This document shows positions 24,454-26,136 of a DNA stretch of 26,136 bases, one piece after another. The stretch comes from CAZGVV01 sp964529155 (GTDB lineage: Bacteria > Pseudomonadota > Alphaproteobacteria > Rickettsiales > SXRF01): contig CAZGVV010000026.1 of assembly GCA_964529155.1 (NCBI GenBank), forward strand, positions 1-26,136, read 5' to 3'. The notes under the pieces were generated by a model, which saw nothing but the letters and a program-made list of their open reading frames with translations, did no database searches and was not told the DNA's origin. A program made the position numbers and the translations under genes. Numbering within the stretch: position 1 is the stretch's first letter; each line of letters opens with the position of its first letter.

Positions 24454-25713
24454 ATGGAATCTTCCTGGTACGACCAAGGATTGCCACATATCTGGCTTCC
24501 CTACACTCAAATGCAGATCGCCCCGCCACCGCTTCCGGTGGTAAACACAGAAGGGTGCCGCATTCGCCTTGCCGATGGTCGTGAATTAATAGATGGCGTT
24601 GCCTCCTGGTGGAGCGCTTGCCACGGCTATAACCACCCGCACATTCGCCAAGCGGTAGCCAAGCAATTGCAGCAGATGCCGCATATTATGTTCGGCGGCT
24701 TGGTTCACGAGCCTGCACTCACGCTTGCCAAGCGCTTATCTCATATCGCTCCATCCGGGTTAAGCCGGGTTTTCTTTGCTGATTCTGGCTCAGTGGCCGT
24801 GGAAGTGGCGCTGAAAATCGCCCTGCAATATTGGCGTAATATCGGCAAAACCGGCAAAGACCGTTTTCTGTGCTTTACCCATGGCTACCACGGCGACACG
24901 CTGGGTGCGATGTCCGTCTCCGACCCTGCGCGCTCCATGCATAAAGCTTTTCGTCATGCGGTCATCCCGCATTACGTGGTGGATATTCCTGCCGACGAAT
25001 ATGCATTTGCGGAGCTGGATGCCTTGCTTACCAGCATCGGCAAAGAAGTGGCCGGTATGATTATTGAGCCGTTGGTGCAGGGGGCAGGTGGGTTTAAATT
25101 CCATAGCGCCGACATACTGGCTGCTTTGCATGCCCTGGCCGCCAAACATCACATCCTGTTTATCGCCGACGAAATTGCCACCGGCTTTGGTCGCACTGGT
25201 AATATGTTCGCCTGCAATGAAGCAGGCATTACCCCAGATATTATGTGCATAGGAAAAGCCCTGACCGGTGGCACCATGACCATGGGCGCCACACTCACCC
25301 GGGAAGATATTTTTACCGCCTTCCTAAGCGACAGCCGGGATGCGGCTCTCATGCACGGCCCTACCTACATGGCCAATCCGCTGGCTTGTGCTGCGGCTAA
25401 TGCGTCACTGGATATTTTTGAACAGGAGCTGCGGCTGGCGCAGGTTGAGGCTATAGAAACACAACTGCGCGAAGGGCTGTCCCCCGTGCGCCAATTTCCC
25501 CATGTGGTTGATGTACGTGTAAAAGGTGCGCTCGGTGTAGTGCAATTAGCCGAAGGATACGATGTCCACGCCCTGCGTCCGCAATTCATCGAACGTGGGT
25601 GCTGGATTCGGCCTTTTGAAGATGTAGTCTACCTGGCCCCGGCCTTTACTATCAGCCAGCAGGAATTAGCGCAGTTGATAGAGGCGGTAATTGAGGTGGT
25701 ACGCCTTGCATAA
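24454..25713 (+). CDS. bioA: Adenosylmethionine-8-amino-7-oxononanoate aminotransferase
   Basis: PLP enzyme of biotin synthesis making 7,8-diaminopelargonate with S-adenosylmethionine as amino donor. With the ATG at 24454 the protein has 419 residues, and the substrate residues fall on the E. coli BioA numbers: Y17 in WLPYTQM and W52-W53 in SWWSACHGYNHP. Also present are FADSGSVAVEVALK, HGYHGDTLGAMSV, the PLP Asp in IADEIATGFGRTG and the lysine K268 in CIGKALTGGTM. AGGTGA lies about 6 bases before the ATG; the GTG at 24445 is a less likely start. No other bio gene is in the window. The small gene downstream begins inside the bioA 3' end. Confidence 0.95.
   Translation: MESSWYDQGLPHIWLPYTQMQIAPPPLPVVNTEGCRIRLADGRELIDGVASWWSACHGYNHPHIRQAVAKQLQQMPHIMFGGLVHEPALTLAKRLSHIAPSGLSRVFFADSGSVAVEVALKIALQYWRNIGKTGKDRFLCFTHGYHGDTLGAMSVSDPARSMHKAFRHAVIPHYVVDIPADEYAFAELDALLTSIGKEVAGMIIEPLVQGAGGFKFHSADILAALHALAAKHHILFIADEIATGFGRTGNMFACNEAGITPDIMCIGKALTGGTMTMGATLTREDIFTAFLSDSRDAALMHGPTYMANPLACAAANASLDIFEQELRLAQVEAIETQLREGLSPVRQFPHVVDVRVKGALGVVQLAEGYDVHALRPQFIERGCWIRPFEDVVYLAPAFTISQQELAQLIEAVIEVVRLA
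25693..25699 (+). promoter_or_regulatory. Ribosome site deciding a TTG start
   Basis: GAGGTGG inside the last codons of bioA stands six bases before TTG 25706. This favours TTG 25706 over TTG 25691 as the start of the following small gene and implies coupling to bioA translation. Confidence 0.5.
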
Positions 25714-26074
25714 TATTCCAGATAAATACACCTTATGGCTGGCACTGGCTGACTTGTTTTTTCTAGATACTGAACCGGATGAAGAAGATTATCAACGTGT
25801 GGCTGACGTATTAAAAACGGCTGGCTGGAATAAAGAATATACCAAATCCGCGCTTATACTGATTGCACCGTCCGTAAAAGCAAATCTGGGGGGTGTAATA
25901 TATTCTGTAATCGGGAATTGGTCAGGGTTTGATAAGGAAAGTCTCGGGAAGAGGATTGAAAGGAGGGAGTCATTGAGAGAAAAATATCCGAATTGGTATT
26001 TTTTTCTTCAGGACGTGCATTCAAAATGGATGCTTAAAAAGCTAGGGATGCAGCGTTTGTTAGATAAATTATAG
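25706..26074 (+). CDS. Small uncharacterised protein (resembles DUF7079-type sequences)
   Basis: A 122-residue soluble protein. The pattern LADLFFLDTEPDEEDYQRVADVL, a predicted helix ending in IAPSVKANLGGVI, and GNWSGFDKESLGKRI recall a small bacterial family I know as DUF7079, with no established function; this match is from memory and unverified. The C-terminal third (REKYPNWYFFLQDVHSKWMLKKLG) is extra and unrecognised. No ATG exists near the start of similarity. TTG at 25706, six bases after GAGGTGG and overlapping the bioA stop region by 8 bp, is the best start. A tie to biotin metabolism is not indicated by the sequence. Confidence 0.7.
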   Translation: MHNIPDKYTLWLALADLFFLDTEPDEEDYQRVADVLKTAGWNKEYTKSALILIAPSVKANLGGVIYSVIGNWSGFDKESLGKRIERRESLREKYPNWYFFLQDVHSKWMLKKLGMQRLLDKL

Positions 26075-26081
26075 AAGGAGG
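26075..26081 (+). promoter_or_regulatory. Consensus Shine-Dalgarno without a gene
   Basis: AAGGAGG, a perfect ribosome site, lies just after the stop of the small gene and directly before the second palindromic element. No start codon follows at a usable distance within the visible sequence. The repeat may have inserted between this site and its gene. Confidence 0.4.
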
Positions 26082-26082
26082 A

Positions 26083-26136
26083 TATAGTTATTTCAATTTA
26101 ACATTATACGTAGGCGAAAATAGTGTTTTCGAGAAC
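26083..26136. repeat. Palindromic repeat element, second copy (cut by window edge)
   Basis: The final 54 bases repeat the left arm of the element at 19627 with three substitutions (A/G, A/G, C/A) in the region after ATTATAC and no indels. The copy continues beyond the window. It has the same orientation as the first copy, although the near-palindrome makes orientation of little meaning. Confidence 0.92.

Noticed and set aside
24005..24529. 174-residue minus ORF across the AsmA-like and bioA genes
   Set aside because: Shadow of two well-supported plus-strand genes.
1..26136. CRISPR array, complete insertion sequence or prophage
   Set aside because: No regularly spaced direct repeats, no transposase and no phage structural genes were seen.

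Overview
The window looks like chromosomal DNA of an alphaproteobacterium with moderate GC (judged by eye, not counted). The main pointers are a C4-pathway 5-aminolevulinate synthase (HemA), a CtaA/COX15-type heme A synthase, a HisZ-type histidine regulator, a PssA/Psd phospholipid pair and biosynthesis of Trp, His and biotin. It is therefore not a strongly reduced parasite. The assembly carries six runs of exactly 10 N (263, 7742, 12494, 14695, 18953, 19259). They are placeholders, because several break the frame of genes that clearly continue on both sides.

Layout. 1-2448 (minus): a truncated membrane sensor (CHASE8-like plus HAMP), a VanX-like peptidase and a DUF599 membrane protein. 2512-4869: trpC (minus), divergent from psd-pssA (plus), which make phosphatidylethanolamine. 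4847-7728 (minus): a tight cluster ctaA-hemA-yciA-SemiSWEET with overlapping or nearly touching genes. Divergent from it is a heme-copper-oxidase subunit I-like protein (7753-9078), which meets hisZ (minus) tail to tail.

10284-16423 is a surface-polysaccharide sugar-nucleotide region. It holds a decayed GT2 glycosyltransferase, per (GDP-perosamine synthase), a small unknown ORF, then manC-gmd-fcl on the plus strand. Together these would make GDP-mannose, GDP-4-keto-6-deoxymannose, GDP-L-fucose and GDP-perosamine. The region ends in the C-terminal remnant of a serine recombinase lying against the 3' end of a tRNA-Arg(TCT), which is how a genomic island edge usually looks.

16526-19433: a Tat-exported MsrB, a methyltransferase and a DipZ-like thiol transporter/thioredoxin fusion, plausibly an envelope redox-repair group. 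19434-19935 is non-coding and holds a terminator hairpin, a short perfect inverted repeat and a 143-bp palindromic element. A second copy of that element starts at 26083 and runs off the right edge. 19936-21603 encodes a hybrid histidine kinase whose N-terminus carries the copper/ethylene-binding signature of plant ETR1-type receptors. The window closes with an AsmA-like protein, bioA and a small uncharacterised protein that begins inside the end of bioA with a TTG codon.

No CRISPR array, complete insertion sequence or complete prophage was seen. The most noteworthy items are the ethylene-receptor-like kinase, the oxidase-like protein with an incomplete CuB site, and the repeated palindromic element.
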